Of a stretch of 64,000 bases of DNA, positions 20,713 through 30,361 are shown one piece after another. Every line of letters starts with the position of its first letter. Within the stretch, counting starts at the first letter, position 1. This stretch comes from Catellatospora sichuanensis (GTDB lineage Bacteria > Actinomycetota > Actinomycetes > Mycobacteriales > Micromonosporaceae): positions 62,001 to 126,000 of the forward strand of contig NZ_ML660189.1 in assembly GCF_007483665.1 (NCBI RefSeq). The letters run 5' to 3'. The notes under the pieces are model-generated. The model did no database searches, was not told the DNA's origin, and saw only the letters and a program-made list of their open reading frames with translations. The translations under genes and the position numbers were made by a program.

Positions 20713-21489
20713 ATGAACGATTCCGTGCACCGAGAGCGTGTCGTGCTCGGTGGGATCACTGTTGACCTGCTCAGTGACGACGGGCTCATGACGGCCGTGC
20801 GCGACGCCCTCGAAAGCGGCGATCGCGGGCGGACGCTGGCGATCGCGTCCGCCAACATCGACCACATCCACCACTTCGCCGGCTCCGGCGACCTGCACGG
20901 GTCGACGCCGGACGTCGACTGGCTGGTCCTGCTCGACGGGGTGCCGCTGGTCCGGAAGGCCAGCCGGCTCACCGGTCGCGACGAGGCGAAGCTGTCGGGA
21001 TCGGATCTTCTTCCGCGCATGGTCGAGCTCGCCGAACAGGCCGGTGCCACGCTGGGATTCCTCGGCGGCACGCCGGCGATGCACGGCAGGCTCGGCCTCG
21101 CGTTGGCCGAGCGCCACCCGACGCTGAAGGTGGTCGGGCAGTGGACGCCGAGCCGTGAGGTGGTCAACGACCCGGTCGGCAGCTCCGCACTCGCCGGCGA
21201 GATCCGCCAGGCGGGGCCGGAGATTCTGGTCGTGGGGCTCGGCAAGCCGCGTCAGGAGCGGTGGATCGCACGTCATGGCGCCGCGACCGGGGCCCGCGTC
21301 GTGCTCGCCTTCGGCGCCGCTGCCGACTTCCTGGCCGGGACCGTCGATCGCGCGCCCGACTGGGTGGTCGCCATGGGGGCGGAGTGGGCGTTCCGTCTGG
21401 TGCGTGAGCCTCGTCGGCTCGCCCGACGCTATCTCGTCCAGGGTCCGCCGGCGTGGTGGAAGCTGCGAACCAGGTCATATCTACCTTGA
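20713..21489 (+). CDS. WecG/TagA/CpsF-family glycosyltransferase
   Basis: This 258-aa peripheral membrane glycosyltransferase (GT26) usually adds the second sugar to a polyprenyl-linked acceptor. Recognised elements are ASANIDHIHHFA, DWLVLLDGVPLV, LPRMVELAEQ, LGFLGGTP, EILVVGLGKPRQERWI and GAAADFLAGTVDRAP. The ATG at 20713 has a GAGG box 6 nt upstream; an ATG two codons earlier overlaps that box. It follows the initiating phosphotransferase after 170 nt, fitting an early step in repeat-unit assembly. Confidence 0.92.
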   Translation: MNDSVHRERVVLGGITVDLLSDDGLMTAVRDALESGDRGRTLAIASANIDHIHHFAGSGDLHGSTPDVDWLVLLDGVPLVRKASRLTGRDEAKLSGSDLLPRMVELAEQAGATLGFLGGTPAMHGRLGLALAERHPTLKVVGQWTPSREVVNDPVGSSALAGEIRQAGPEILVVGLGKPRQERWIARHGAATGARVVLAFGAAADFLAGTVDRAPDWVVAMGAEWAFRLVREPRRLARRYLVQGPPAWWKLRTRSYLP

Positions 21490-21550
21490 TCAATGAAGTT
21501 CGACGACGTCGCCTGTGCCCGGTCGAGCTGTCCGCCCCCGAGGAGATGAT

Positions 21551-22420
21551 GTGAACCGCTCCGCCGCCCGAGGATCTGTCGTCATTCCGGCGCACAACGA
21601 GGAAGCCGTGCTTGCGGCCTGCCTTGATTCGCTGGCCGGAGCCTTCGCCGACGGCGAGCTGGAGGGTGTGGTGGTCGCGAACGGGTGCACCGACGCGACG
21701 GCTGACCTCGCGCGGTCCTATCCAGGTGTGCACGTGGTCGAGCTGGCCGAGGGTTCGAAGCCCGCCGCGCTGCGCGCCGGCGAGCGGACCGTGTCGGCCC
21801 TTCCCCGCATCTACCTCGACGCCGACGTGGTGCTGCCCCTCTCGTCCGCCCGCACCCTCGTCGACCGCCTCACGCCGGGGCTCGGCGGTGACGTGGCGCT
21901 CGCCGCGCGGCCGCCCGTCCGCTATCGGCAGCAGACCTCGGACGGCCTGGTGCGCCGCTACTACCGGGCCCGGGCGCAGATTCCGGCGCTGCAGCGATCA
22001 CTGTGGGGTGCCGGTGTGTACGCGGTGTCGGCCGAGGGCCGCCGGCGCTTCACGGAGTTTCCCGACCTGGTCGCCGACGACCTCTGGATCGATCAGCTGT
22101 TCGCGCCTGAGGAGATCGAGATCGTCGAGTGCGAGCCGGTGACGGTGACGACGCCCGGCGACGTGTCCAGTCTGCTGCGCATCCTCCGGCGGACCTACCG
22201 TGGCAAGTCGGAGTTCCACGCCGCCGCGCCGACGGCGCGCGAGACCGCCGGGGACACCGCCCGGGACATCCGCAAGCTCGCGTTCGGGTCCACCACCGGC
22301 CTCGTCGACGCCGCCACCTATTCCGGGCTCGTGGTGACGGCGCGGCTCGCGTCACGCCTGGCGCCCCGGCAGCGAAACGGCTGGGAACGCGATGCCAGCT
22401 CCCGTACGGACGTGAGGTGA
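21551..22420 (+). CDS. Family 2 glycosyltransferase
   Basis: This 289-aa GT-A enzyme has the nucleotide-binding start SVVIPAHNEEAVLAACLDSL and the metal-binding DxD as YLDADVVLP. VADDLWIDQLF supplies the second acidic motif. A C-terminal amphipathic region suggests membrane association. Its GTG start follows a GAGGAG site by 5 nt. It is 3 nt upstream of the next glycosyltransferase gene and clearly in the same operon. Donor and acceptor are unknown. Confidence 0.9.
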   Translation: MNRSAARGSVVIPAHNEEAVLAACLDSLAGAFADGELEGVVVANGCTDATADLARSYPGVHVVELAEGSKPAALRAGERTVSALPRIYLDADVVLPLSSARTLVDRLTPGLGGDVALAARPPVRYRQQTSDGLVRRYYRARAQIPALQRSLWGAGVYAVSAEGRRRFTEFPDLVADDLWIDQLFAPEEIEIVECEPVTVTTPGDVSSLLRILRRTYRGKSEFHAAAPTARETAGDTARDIRKLAFGSTTGLVDAATYSGLVVTARLASRLAPRQRNGWERDASSRTDVR

Positions 22421-22422
22421 CC

Positions 22423-23409
22423 GTGGCACCGGACGGAGTTCGCGAACAGGGCCGGCAGCCCGCGCACACGCCAGGCGTGGACGCGACGGCGTTGATCGTC
22501 ACCTACAACAGCGCCGCCGACGTCGGCACGCTGCTCGAAATGCTGCCCGCGGCGGCGGGCAGCCGCCGGTTGCGGGTGATCGTGCTCGACAACGCCTCCG
22601 TCGATCACACCGAGAGCGTCGTCGCCACGTTCCCGGAGGTGGAGTTCGTCAAGGTCGGCTGGAACGCCGGATACTCGGGCGCGATCAACGTCGGCCGCCG
22701 CCTGATCGACAGCGGGTCCAGGGCGACCGTCATCCTCAATCCGGACGTCGTTCCGGCACCGGGGTCGATCCAGGCATTGCTCGAGGCCCTCGAGCGACCG
22801 GGTGTCGGTGCCGCGGTGCCGCGATACGCCGAGCCCGACGGGCATGCGTTCCCGTCACTGCGACGCGAGCCGTCGGTGGGCCGCGCGCTCTTCGACGGTC
22901 TCCTCGGCGCGCACTGGCCAGGCCGACCCGCTCCGCTCTCGGAGATCGTCTGGGATCCCGAGGTGTACCGCAGGCCGGGACCGGCCGCCTGGGCGACAGG
23001 CGCGGTCCTGGCGATCGCCGGCACCGCGGATCGTGCGGTCGGCGCCTGGGACGACGCGCGCTTCTTCCTGTACTGCGAGGAGACCGACATCGCGCGGCGG
23101 CTGCGTGCTGCCGGCTACGTCGTCTGGTACGAACCTCGGGCGGAGGTGGCTCATCGGGGCGGTGGATCGGGCACCGGCGACGCCCTCGTCGCGCTGAACG
23201 CGGTCAACCGGATCCGCTACTACCGCAAATACCACGGCCGGATCGCCACGGCCGCGTTCCGGGCGGCGGTGATGCTCGGCGAGGTGATGCGGGTGCGGCG
23301 CTCGGCGAACCGCAGTGCGCTCCGCGCCCTGGTGCGTCCCGGGACATGGGGAAGCCTGCCCGGCGGCATCCGCGGCATCGCGCCCGCCACGACCCACCAC
23401 GAGGAATGA
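22423..23409 (+). CDS. Family 2 glycosyltransferase, rhamnosyltransferase-like
   Basis: This 328-aa protein has LIVTYNSAADVGTLLEMLP at the start, DNASVDHTESVV, GWNAGYSGAINVG (the N-x-G-x-x-x-G-x-N/R-x-G pattern of WbbL-type rhamnosyltransferases), ILNPDVVP as the DxD equivalent, and FFLYCEETDIARRLRAAG. With rml genes in the locus, dTDP-rhamnose is the likely donor; this is inference. GTG 22423 was chosen for the GAGG box 6 nt upstream, just past the previous stop. Confidence 0.9.
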   Translation: MAPDGVREQGRQPAHTPGVDATALIVTYNSAADVGTLLEMLPAAAGSRRLRVIVLDNASVDHTESVVATFPEVEFVKVGWNAGYSGAINVGRRLIDSGSRATVILNPDVVPAPGSIQALLEALERPGVGAAVPRYAEPDGHAFPSLRREPSVGRALFDGLLGAHWPGRPAPLSEIVWDPEVYRRPGPAAWATGAVLAIAGTADRAVGAWDDARFFLYCEETDIARRLRAAGYVVWYEPRAEVAHRGGGSGTGDALVALNAVNRIRYYRKYHGRIATAAFRAAVMLGEVMRVRRSANRSALRALVRPGTWGSLPGGIRGIAPATTHHEE

Positions 23410-23413
23410 GTTC

Positions 23414-24286
23414 ATGCCACGCTTGGCCATCGTCACACCCAGCTACGCGCCGGACGCCGAGCTGTGCGCCGATCTGGTGCGCTCGGTCCTGGTCCACGGC
23501 TCGGCATCGGTCCAGCACCACATCATCGTCCCGCCGCGGGACCTGAAGCTGTTCGCGCATCTGCGGGACAGCCGGGTGCAGATTCATCCGACCAGTGACT
23601 TCCTGCCGGGCTCGGTGCTGCCCGTGCCGGGGACGAACCTGAACGTCAACCTGCGCCGGCCGTGGCCGCCGATCCGGGGCTGGGTCCTGCAGCAGATCAC
23701 CAAGCTCGCGGCGGCGTCCCACTTCGATGCCGACGTCGTCCTGCTGGTGGACTCGGACACGGAGTTCGTCCGGCCCTTCGGTCCGGAGACCTACCTGCAG
23801 GACGGGGTCGTCCGCTTCTACCGCCTGCCGCACGCGGTCGACAACCAGCTGCCGAGACACGTGCTCTGGCACCACGCTGCGCGCAGGCTGCTGGGACTGC
23901 CGCCGGCAGAGCCGCCCTTCCACGACTACGTCAACATGCCCTGCGCATGGAGCCCCGCGCTGGTGCGCGCGATGCAGCGACGTATCGGTGAGGTCACCGG
24001 CCGGCCCTGGCAGTCGGCGGTCGGCGGCCAGCTGCACGTGTCCGAGATGATGCTGTACGGCGTGTTCGTCGACCACCTGGCCGACGAGTCGGCCCGCGGG
24101 TTCACCCGCTCGGACATGATGTGCCGCAACCACTACGACGAGGTTCCGCTCACCGAGAACGAGCTGAGAAGTTTCAGCGACGACCTGGCCGACGGCGACA
24201 TCGCGGTGATGGTTTCCGCGAAGTCCGGCACACCGCGGTCCGTGCGCCGGTCCGTGTTGGACACACTGGCCCAGCGCAGCGATTAA
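23414..24286 (+). CDS. Glycosyltransferase-like protein (resembles DUF6492)
   Basis: This 290-aa protein opens RLAIVTPSYAPDAELCADLV and carries a DxD-like VVLLVDSDTEFVRP, so a GT-A fold is likely. HIIVPPRDLKLFAHL and QQITKLAAA fit the DUF6492 group found in polysaccharide loci, whose activity is not established. It starts 4 nt after the previous stop with a GAGGAATGA box. It closes the first glycosyltransferase run; a 361-nt gap follows. Confidence 0.8.
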   Translation: MPRLAIVTPSYAPDAELCADLVRSVLVHGSASVQHHIIVPPRDLKLFAHLRDSRVQIHPTSDFLPGSVLPVPGTNLNVNLRRPWPPIRGWVLQQITKLAAASHFDADVVLLVDSDTEFVRPFGPETYLQDGVVRFYRLPHAVDNQLPRHVLWHHAARRLLGLPPAEPPFHDYVNMPCAWSPALVRAMQRRIGEVTGRPWQSAVGGQLHVSEMMLYGVFVDHLADESARGFTRSDMMCRNHYDEVPLTENELRSFSDDLADGDIAVMVSAKSGTPRSVRRSVLDTLAQRSD

Positions 24287-24647
24287 GGCCCGCTGCCCGC
24301 CCTCCGCGGTGCGTGCAGGCCCGGCGCAGAGCGGGCAGGGCGAGCCGGCCGCCGCTGTGCGGATGTCGGTTAACCGACAGGCGCGGTAATCCGACCGGCT
24401 GACGGCCGCGTCGTTTGCCAGCATGGAAGGCGATCGTTCGGAATCCGTCCCTCGGCAGCGGCGATCCGGTCACAACCGTCGTATGGACTGGGCGCGGGCG
24501 AGGCGGACCTGCCATTCTCATCCACACACCACCTCGACGGCCCGGGATGGGTCGCCGCCGCCGCGCTTATCATCGGCGGTGGCGACGACGGCGTCCGATG
24601 CCGTTCGCGTCGGCGACTCCGTTCGGCGAGATCGAAAGGACTCACGG
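24287..24647. other. Gap between glycosyltransferase and polymerase operons
   Basis: I see no gene in this 361-nt gap. It carries a perfect 16-bp palindrome at 24364-24379 and, at its right end, the AAAGGA ribosome site of the polymerase gene. A short GCCCGCT/AGCGGGC pair (24288, 24330) could be part of a weak terminator. Confidence 0.5.
24364..24379. promoter_or_regulatory. 16-bp perfect palindrome, candidate operator
   Basis: TGTCGGTTAACCGACA is fully self-complementary with no spacer, about 270 nt upstream of the polymerase start. It is typical in form of a dimeric TetR- or MarR-type site; no cognate regulator is encoded in the locus. Confidence 0.5.
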
Positions 24648-26111
24648 ATGCGCAAGATACGGGGCACGACGTACGTCGGAAAGGCGCACTCCGGATCATC
24701 GTTGCCCTACGTCGGCCGCGGGCCGTTCAGGAACTGGACACGGCCGCCGCAGTGGCGCCTCGACGCAGGCGGCCTCTCTCCGGACGCCAAGTCCAGCATG
24801 GGATCCCGGCTCATCGCCACGTTCGTCCTGCTGGCCTTCCTGTGCCCGGCCGACATGGTCATCAAAGTGGTCGGCGCGAGCGGGCACGCCGCAGGCCTGT
24901 TCGGGTTGACGCTGCTTGCGTTCTGGGTCGTCTCCAGTCTCCTGGGATTTCACGATCCGCTGCACACGCGACATCCGACGCGCGCCGTCGTCGGGCTGAT
25001 GATCGTTTCGTCCCTGTTGTCGTATGCGGCGATGCCCTTCTACAACCCGACCGAGGTGCAGAGCCTCAGCGCCCTGCGGTGGATGCTGCAGTGGCTGTGC
25101 ATCGCGGGCATCGTGGTGGTCACGGCGGAGTTCATCCGTGCGAAGCGCGACCTGATCCGCGTGGTGCGCGTCCTCGTCTGGGGTGCTGCCGTGTCGGGGG
25201 TCGTCGCCGCGGTCCAGTTCGCCACCGGCTGGGACCCGGCCGGGCTGCTGCGGTCGGTGATGCTCGGGTTCTCGCTCAATGCGGAGATCGTGCTCGACAC
25301 GAGAGGAACGCTCACCCGCGCCATCGGAACCGCCGGGCACCCCATCGAACTCGGCGTGATCGCGGGCATGATCCTGCCGCTGGCGTTCTGGCTTCTGATC
25401 TACGACGAGGAGCGTTCGCGGCTGTCGCGGCTGCTGGCGATCGCCGGGGTGGGCCTCGCGATTCCGGTGTCGGTCACGCGCAGCGCCGTGCTGGCGACGG
25501 CGATCGGGCTGGGCGTCCTCGTGGTGCTGCTGCCGGCCCGGCACCGGATGTGGATCCTGGGCTTCGCCCCGCTCGCCGCCGTGGCGGTGTTCATCTCGAC
25601 GCCGGGTTACCTGCGTACGATCAGCAGTTTCATCATCGCGGGGTCCACCGACCCGTCCGTCATGAACCGAACAAACAACTATCCGATCGTCGAGCGGCTG
25701 GTGACCGAAGCGCCGTGGCTGGGACGCGGCGGCGGCACGTACATCCAGCGTGATCTGACGAAGGTGCTCGACAACGAGTACCTCATGGCGGCGATCGAAC
25801 TGGGCCTCATCGGTCTCGTCTGCATGGTCCTCTACTTCCTCGTGCCGGTCCTGACCGCTCTGAACGCTCGGCGGATGGAGGACTGGACGATGCGTTCACT
25901 GTGCGCCGCGCTGGCAGGCGGTACGCTCGCGGCTGCGGTCTGCGGCCTGACATTCGATTCGCTTTCCTTCGCCCAGTTCGCATGCGTGCACGCGGTCTTC
26001 GTCGGGCTGTGCGGATCGTGCTGGCTGTATTCGACAGCTGACCAACCCGCCGACGACGGCGCGGTGGCGCTCGTCGGCGAGACTGCCAAGCCGGCAGCGT
26101 TCCCAGGTTAA
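24648..26111 (+). CDS. O-antigen ligase/polymerase-like membrane protein (Wzy-like)
   Basis: This 487-aa integral membrane protein has about ten to twelve predicted helices and a large loop in the second half. Family hints are FATGWDPAGLLRS, TRAIGTAGHPIELG and the periplasmic loop NRTNNYPIVERLVTEAPWLGRG, then NEYLMAAIELGLIGL, which matches the Wzy_C arrangement. It should polymerise lipid-linked repeat units outside the membrane. The ATG at 24648 has AAAGGA 8 nt upstream; the open frame before it has no membrane features. Followed after 13 nt by the Wzz-like gene. Confidence 0.87.
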   Translation: MRKIRGTTYVGKAHSGSSLPYVGRGPFRNWTRPPQWRLDAGGLSPDAKSSMGSRLIATFVLLAFLCPADMVIKVVGASGHAAGLFGLTLLAFWVVSSLLGFHDPLHTRHPTRAVVGLMIVSSLLSYAAMPFYNPTEVQSLSALRWMLQWLCIAGIVVVTAEFIRAKRDLIRVVRVLVWGAAVSGVVAAVQFATGWDPAGLLRSVMLGFSLNAEIVLDTRGTLTRAIGTAGHPIELGVIAGMILPLAFWLLIYDEERSRLSRLLAIAGVGLAIPVSVTRSAVLATAIGLGVLVVLLPARHRMWILGFAPLAAVAVFISTPGYLRTISSFIIAGSTDPSVMNRTNNYPIVERLVTEAPWLGRGGGTYIQRDLTKVLDNEYLMAAIELGLIGLVCMVLYFLVPVLTALNARRMEDWTMRSLCAALAGGTLAAAVCGLTFDSLSFAQFACVHAVFVGLCGSCWLYSTADQPADDGAVALVGETAKPAAFPG

Positions 26112-26124
26112 GGAGCTAGACAAC

Positions 26125-27030
26125 ATGGACTTGCTGACACTGTTCGCCACCCTTCGGCGGCATCGTTGGGCCACACTCGTGGTCATGCTCGTCGTGATCG
26201 TCGGCGAGGTGTTCGTCGTCTTCATGGTGCCGACGCGCTATGAGACGAGCGCGGTTTATGTGCTGGTCCAGCCACCGCCCGCCCCCACCGAAGCGCAGAT
26301 TCTGGCCAACCCCGCGCTGGGCAAGTTGAATTCGGACAATCCGCTCCTGCGGGTCGATCCGTACTCCCTCGTAGAAGTCGTCTCACAGCGCATGAGCAGC
26401 GATTTGATCGGCAAGGCGCTCGTCGCCCAGGGCGCGGACGAGGACTACAAGGTCGAGCCGAGCAACCAGATCGGCGGTGGTTCCATCCTGCTGATCACCG
26501 GCACGGGCACGTCGGCCGAGGCGTCCGTGAAGACGCTGGACCTCGTGACAAGCCGGATGCTCAGCGAGTTCAACGCGATGCAGCTCGTCAACCAGGCCGA
26601 CGCCCGCTTCCTCATCCAGGCGCAGCTCGTCAGCAAGAGTGAGACGGAACAGAAGCTGACCGGGACACTGCGATCGGTGATCGTGGTGTTCGTCGCGGGT
26701 CTGGTTCTGCTGTTCGCCGTCATCTCGATCGCGGAGGCCCGCAAGTCGAAGCCCAAGCAGACGACCACGGCCAAGGCGACGGGTGTGGCCGACGCCCCGC
26801 AGATCTGGTTGACGGACCTCGCCGAGTGGCAGCCGGCCGACGCCACTGAGGCGACGACGGTGATACCGAAGATTGCCGACAGTGCGACGGTCCCGGCCGC
26901 GGCACTGATGTCCTCTTCGAACGGATATAGTGCGATGAGTGACGGTGCGGACGGGGCGGGTCCCGGTCCGGTCGATGCGGAAAAGCCCGATGAGGCCATG
27001 GTGGAGAAGGATCCCGATCGCCCCGCGTGA
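26125..27030 (+). CDS. Wzz-like chain-length/copolymerase protein
   Basis: This 301-aa protein has an N-terminal membrane helix (about 15-37) right after MDLLTLFATLRRHRW. An extracellular segment (38-180) follows, then a second helix (about 188-206) and a 95-residue cytoplasmic acidic tail without kinase motifs. That topology fits the polysaccharide copolymerase family. The tail lacks the Walker motifs and tyrosine cluster of BY-kinases, and no separate kinase gene is in the locus. Start: ATG after AAGGAGCTAG. Co-transcribed with the polymerase. Confidence 0.85.
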   Translation: MDLLTLFATLRRHRWATLVVMLVVIVGEVFVVFMVPTRYETSAVYVLVQPPPAPTEAQILANPALGKLNSDNPLLRVDPYSLVEVVSQRMSSDLIGKALVAQGADEDYKVEPSNQIGGGSILLITGTGTSAEASVKTLDLVTSRMLSEFNAMQLVNQADARFLIQAQLVSKSETEQKLTGTLRSVIVVFVAGLVLLFAVISIAEARKSKPKQTTTAKATGVADAPQIWLTDLAEWQPADATEATTVIPKIADSATVPAAALMSSSNGYSAMSDGADGAGPGPVDAEKPDEAMVEKDPDRPA

Positions 27031-27182
27031 CACGTGACCGATTCCGAGGGTCGACGCCGGTCGAGCTTCTCGGCTGAATGTCGGTCTCGAAGAATCGGCA
27101 ATCCGGGGGCGGTGGATGTCGTGATCGAGGCATGCACCGCGTTCGGGTGACGGAATAGAACCGCGACGAACATTGGAGTCGG

Positions 27183-28616
27183 ATGCGACGCGCAGGACTG
27201 CTCAGGCCACGGCCCTTCCATCTCGTCATCGGCCTGGTGGCCGTCGGCCTGGTCGTCACCTCGTCCGCCGTGTTCGGCACGGATCGCGACGAGGCCGGCA
27301 AGGCGCTGCCCAAGTCGCCGGAGACGTGCCTCTCGGCGGCACCGACGGACGCCGGCACGGTGACGGCGCGGCCGTCCGAAGGATCAGCCGGTGGCGCGTG
27401 CGACGTGTCGGTCCGGCTGCAGCCGGTCGACGGGGGCACCGACTACTACGGCCGGTTCACCCATCCGCTGCCTACCGCTGCGTCGTTCTTCCCCATCGGG
27501 GTGTGGTTCGCGAGCGTGGTCGACCCGTCGGACATTGCCATGGACACCGAGGCCGGCATCAACCTGTACGTGGCGCTGACGGAGGACTCCCGGCTCAACA
27601 TGATCAGGGACGCGGGTTCCTACGCCATGACGAACACCCGGATGGGCAACGGTGCCGAGAGCGTCGCCTGGATGCTCGCCGACGAGTTCGACATGACCGG
27701 GGGTCCCGGTGACGGGGCTGTCAAGGGGGATGCCTGCGAGTCGCCGGATACGCCCTGTGGTTACACCCAAATGGAAAAGGCCCGCGCGTCGTTCCCGAAG
27801 GACGGCCGGATGCGGTATGCGAACTACGGCAAGGGTGTGACGTTCTGGGAGACCGACGCGCAGGCAGCGCGCTTCGTGAACGAGTACCAGGACGTCGTGT
27901 CGGCCGACAACTACTGGTTCACCGACCGCAACGTCTGCATCCCGTCGGAGGGCGGGACCTTCTTCATGGAGACCGACCTGGTCGACGGCCGCCTACCGGA
28001 GCATCTGTGCCACCGCGCGGCGAACTACGGCCTGACCATGGACCGGGTCCGCGAGCTGGTGTCGCCGGCCGGCAGCAAGCCGGTGTGGGCCTTCGTCGAA
28101 GTCGGCCATCCGTCGGGGTCTGACCAGGACGCCTGGCCGACGATCAAGCCGGATGAGATCGTGGCCGCGGTGTGGAGCAGCCTGATTCACGGCGCGCGCG
28201 GCATCATCTACTTCAATCACAGCTTCGGCGGCCCGTGCCCGTCGCACAATGTTCTTCGAGAGCGCTGCTATGCGAAGACCCGCGACACGGTGATCAAGCT
28301 GAACGCGCAGATCAAGCGGCTGGCACCGGTATTGAACGCGCCGTTCGCCATCAACGCGGTGACCGCCTCACCCGGTGTCGACGTCGCGACCAAGTGGCAC
28401 GACAACCAGTACCACGTGCTGGCCGGGTCGAAGCAGCACACGTCGCAGACTGCGGATTTCCAGCTTGCCTGCACCGGTGACGGCACTGCCACGGTGATCG
28501 ACGAGGGCAGGACGCTCCCGATCAAGAACGGCCGTTTCACGGACGCGTTCAAGGACGGAAACGCCGTGCACCTATACGAGATCAACGTGCCGGGATGCGG
28601 TTATTCAGCCGGTTGA
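27183..28616 (+). CDS. Secreted or anchored putative glycoside hydrolase
   Basis: This 477-aa protein has an N-terminal signal or signal-anchor (about 13-33, [20 protein letters not shown]). The body looks like a GH-A type TIM barrel: FPIGVWFAS at strand 1, [23 protein letters not shown] with an Asp-Glu pair that could be the acid/base, SADNYWF, and [12 protein letters not shown] with a possible nucleophile Glu. [14 protein letters not shown] follows, then a C-terminal beta-sandwich. I do not recognise the exact GH family. Its place behind the polymerase suggests trimming or release of the polymer. The 3' end overlaps the convergent acyltransferase gene by 16 bp. Confidence 0.65.
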   Translation: MRRAGLLRPRPFHLVIGLVAVGLVVTSSAVFGTDRDEAGKALPKSPETCLSAAPTDAGTVTARPSEGSAGGACDVSVRLQPVDGGTDYYGRFTHPLPTAASFFPIGVWFASVVDPSDIAMDTEAGINLYVALTEDSRLNMIRDAGSYAMTNTRMGNGAESVAWMLADEFDMTGGPGDGAVKGDACESPDTPCGYTQMEKARASFPKDGRMRYANYGKGVTFWETDAQAARFVNEYQDVVSADNYWFTDRNVCIPSEGGTFFMETDLVDGRLPEHLCHRAANYGLTMDRVRELVSPAGSKPVWAFVEVGHPSGSDQDAWPTIKPDEIVAAVWSSLIHGARGIIYFNHSFGGPCPSHNVLRERCYAKTRDTVIKLNAQIKRLAPVLNAPFAINAVTASPGVDVATKWHDNQYHVLAGSKQHTSQTADFQLACTGDGTATVIDEGRTLPIKNGRFTDAFKDGNAVHLYEINVPGCGYSAG

Positions 28617-29257
28617 CCGGCGCCGACCGGGGTCGCGACGTCCGCGACCTCGGTCAGTGGGGTCTGGAACGGGGTGAGATCGCCGAGCTGATCGATGTCC
28701 CGTTCCCACCACCGCTCGGCGAGCAGCTTCGCGATCGTCTGCTCGGAGAACCGGTACTTCACCACCCGGCCCGGATTGCCGAGCACCACGGCGTAGGGCG
28801 GCACGTCCCGGTTCACCACGGCGCCCGCGCCGATCACCGCACCGTGCCCGATCCGATTGACCTCGGGCAGGATGACCGCGTTGGCGCCGATCCACACGTC
28901 GCTGCCGATATCCAGCGGCCGGTGCTCGACCAGCCACTTGTCGGTCAGGCCGAGCTCCGGGTTGAAGAACAGGCCGCTGGTGCTCTTGAAGGTCAGCGGG
29001 TGGTTGTGGTTGACGATCCGGACATTGGCGGCGATGGAGCAGTACCGGCCGATGGTCGTGTCCCGATCGATCATCCACGGCACGAAGCAGCCGTGGCTGT
29101 ACATGCCGATCTCCACGCCCCAGTACTTCCTGAAGATCTCCCGCAGGGTCGGCGACGTGAACTCGTCGGCCTCCAGCCGGCGTAGGAGCCACAGCACCAG
29201 GCTTCGTACGCGCGGTCGGGGGATCCTGTAGGCGTTGACCAACAATCGCCGGATCAT
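28601..29257 (-). CDS. Hexapeptide-repeat acyltransferase
   Basis: This 218-aa left-handed beta-helix acyltransferase has hexapeptide turns in [39 protein letters not shown] and [20 protein letters not shown]. The close [17 protein letters not shown] is typical of CatB/NodL-type acetyltransferases. The catalytic His lies in [10 protein letters not shown]. It probably acetylates a sugar of the repeat unit. The ATG at 29257 has a GGAGG box 5 nt upstream, deciding against a longer frame. Transcribed leftward, opposite to the glycosidase gene. Confidence 0.88.
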   Translation of the reverse strand: MIRRLLVNAYRIPRPRVRSLVLWLLRRLEADEFTSPTLREIFRKYWGVEIGMYSHGCFVPWMIDRDTTIGRYCSIAANVRIVNHNHPLTFKSTSGLFFNPELGLTDKWLVEHRPLDIGSDVWIGANAVILPEVNRIGHGAVIGAGAVVNRDVPPYAVVLGNPGRVVKYRFSEQTIAKLLAERWWERDIDQLGDLTPFQTPLTEVADVATPVGAGQPAE

Positions 29258-29527
29258 TCGGCCTCCTGCCAGATGACGGTCACGGCTCGATGACAACGGC
29301 TTGGCGCGGCACACCCCACCGTGATCGGCGCGTCAAGGCGTTCTCAGCGAATCGGCTGGGAGATTACCAGGTGCGATCGGGCGTGCAGACGGTCGATCGG
29401 GAAGACGACCGACCGTCCAATGTTCGCGCGCAGTCAGCTCACCGGCTGCGCGCGGCCATTGCGCCGGAGATGCGGCGGCGATGGCGGAGGGCGGTGCGAG
29501 CGCCTTCCGCCATCGGCCAGGTGTTGC

Positions 29528-30361
29528 TCACACCGTGTTCATCTGGCGTGAGATTTTGACGAACTGTGCCGCGTTCGCGACGTAGAACGCCTCCGCATAG
29601 GGCACATACACGCGCAGTGCGCGGTAACGGTTCAGCCCGAGCGCACCGTCGGTGTAGTGCAGGCCTTTGACCTGGGAGGCGTAGAGATCGATGGCGTGCC
29701 GTTTCACGTCGACGACATCGGTGATGTCCACCGCCACGTTCGGCCACAGCGGGGACCAGATCTCGTAGCACCAGACGTCGCCACTCCAGCCGGTCAGCGT
29801 CAACGCCTCTGCCACGCCCATGGCGGCCGCGGTGTGGTCGCGATGGTGGTCCGACACGAACGGGCAGAAGACCTGGTCCGGCGCGATATCGCGCAACAGC
29901 TCCGCCAGCCTTGCGCCGATGCCCGGCTCGTGCAGCGCCATGGCACCCGTCGGGAAGTCCAGCCACTCCACACGCTCGAAGCCCATGTACGCGGCCGCCT
30001 GACGCGACTCCTCCTTGCGCGTTCGATCATCCTCCGGCGAGGCGCCGCCGGCGCAGAAGACGACGCTGATCTCACTGCCCAGTCGCCGGTGCAGGGCCAG
30101 CGTGCCGCCAGGGCCGATCACGTCGTCGTCCATATGCGGCGCCACGACCAGGATGCGCTTGCGCTCCACCGGCCGCAGCTGAACCGGCAGGCGATGGGTC
30201 ACCCGGTGCAGCCTGCGCAGCAGGCGTAGCGCGCCGAACTCGCGTATACGGCGGATGGGCGGGGTATTCAATAACGACACGAATTCCACGTTGTTTACAC
30301 CAGACCACGATGAGGACGGGCGGACATCGGAGAAGAGGAGCCAGGCAGGGTTGACATCCAT
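29528..30361 (-). CDS. PIG-L family deacetylase
   Basis: This 277-aa zinc-dependent N-deacetylase (LmbE-like) has the metal site in ILVVAPHMDDDVIGPGG (His76, Asp78-80) and the second motif in SDHHRDHTAAAMG. The family removes acetyl from GlcNAc-type residues, so with the acyltransferase nearby it could edit N-acetyl groups on the polymer or its precursor. Start ATG 30361 has no good ribosome site; a TAAACT hexamer lies 12 nt upstream, so the start is uncertain by up to about 25 residues. Confidence 0.87.
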   Translation of the reverse strand: MDVNPAWLLFSDVRPSSSWSGVNNVEFVSLLNTPPIRRIREFGALRLLRRLHRVTHRLPVQLRPVERKRILVVAPHMDDDVIGPGGTLALHRRLGSEISVVFCAGGASPEDDRTRKEESRQAAAYMGFERVEWLDFPTGAMALHEPGIGARLAELLRDIAPDQVFCPFVSDHHRDHTAAAMGVAEALTLTGWSGDVWCYEIWSPLWPNVAVDITDVVDVKRHAIDLYASQVKGLHYTDGALGLNRYRALRVYVPYAEAFYVANAAQFVKISRQMNTV

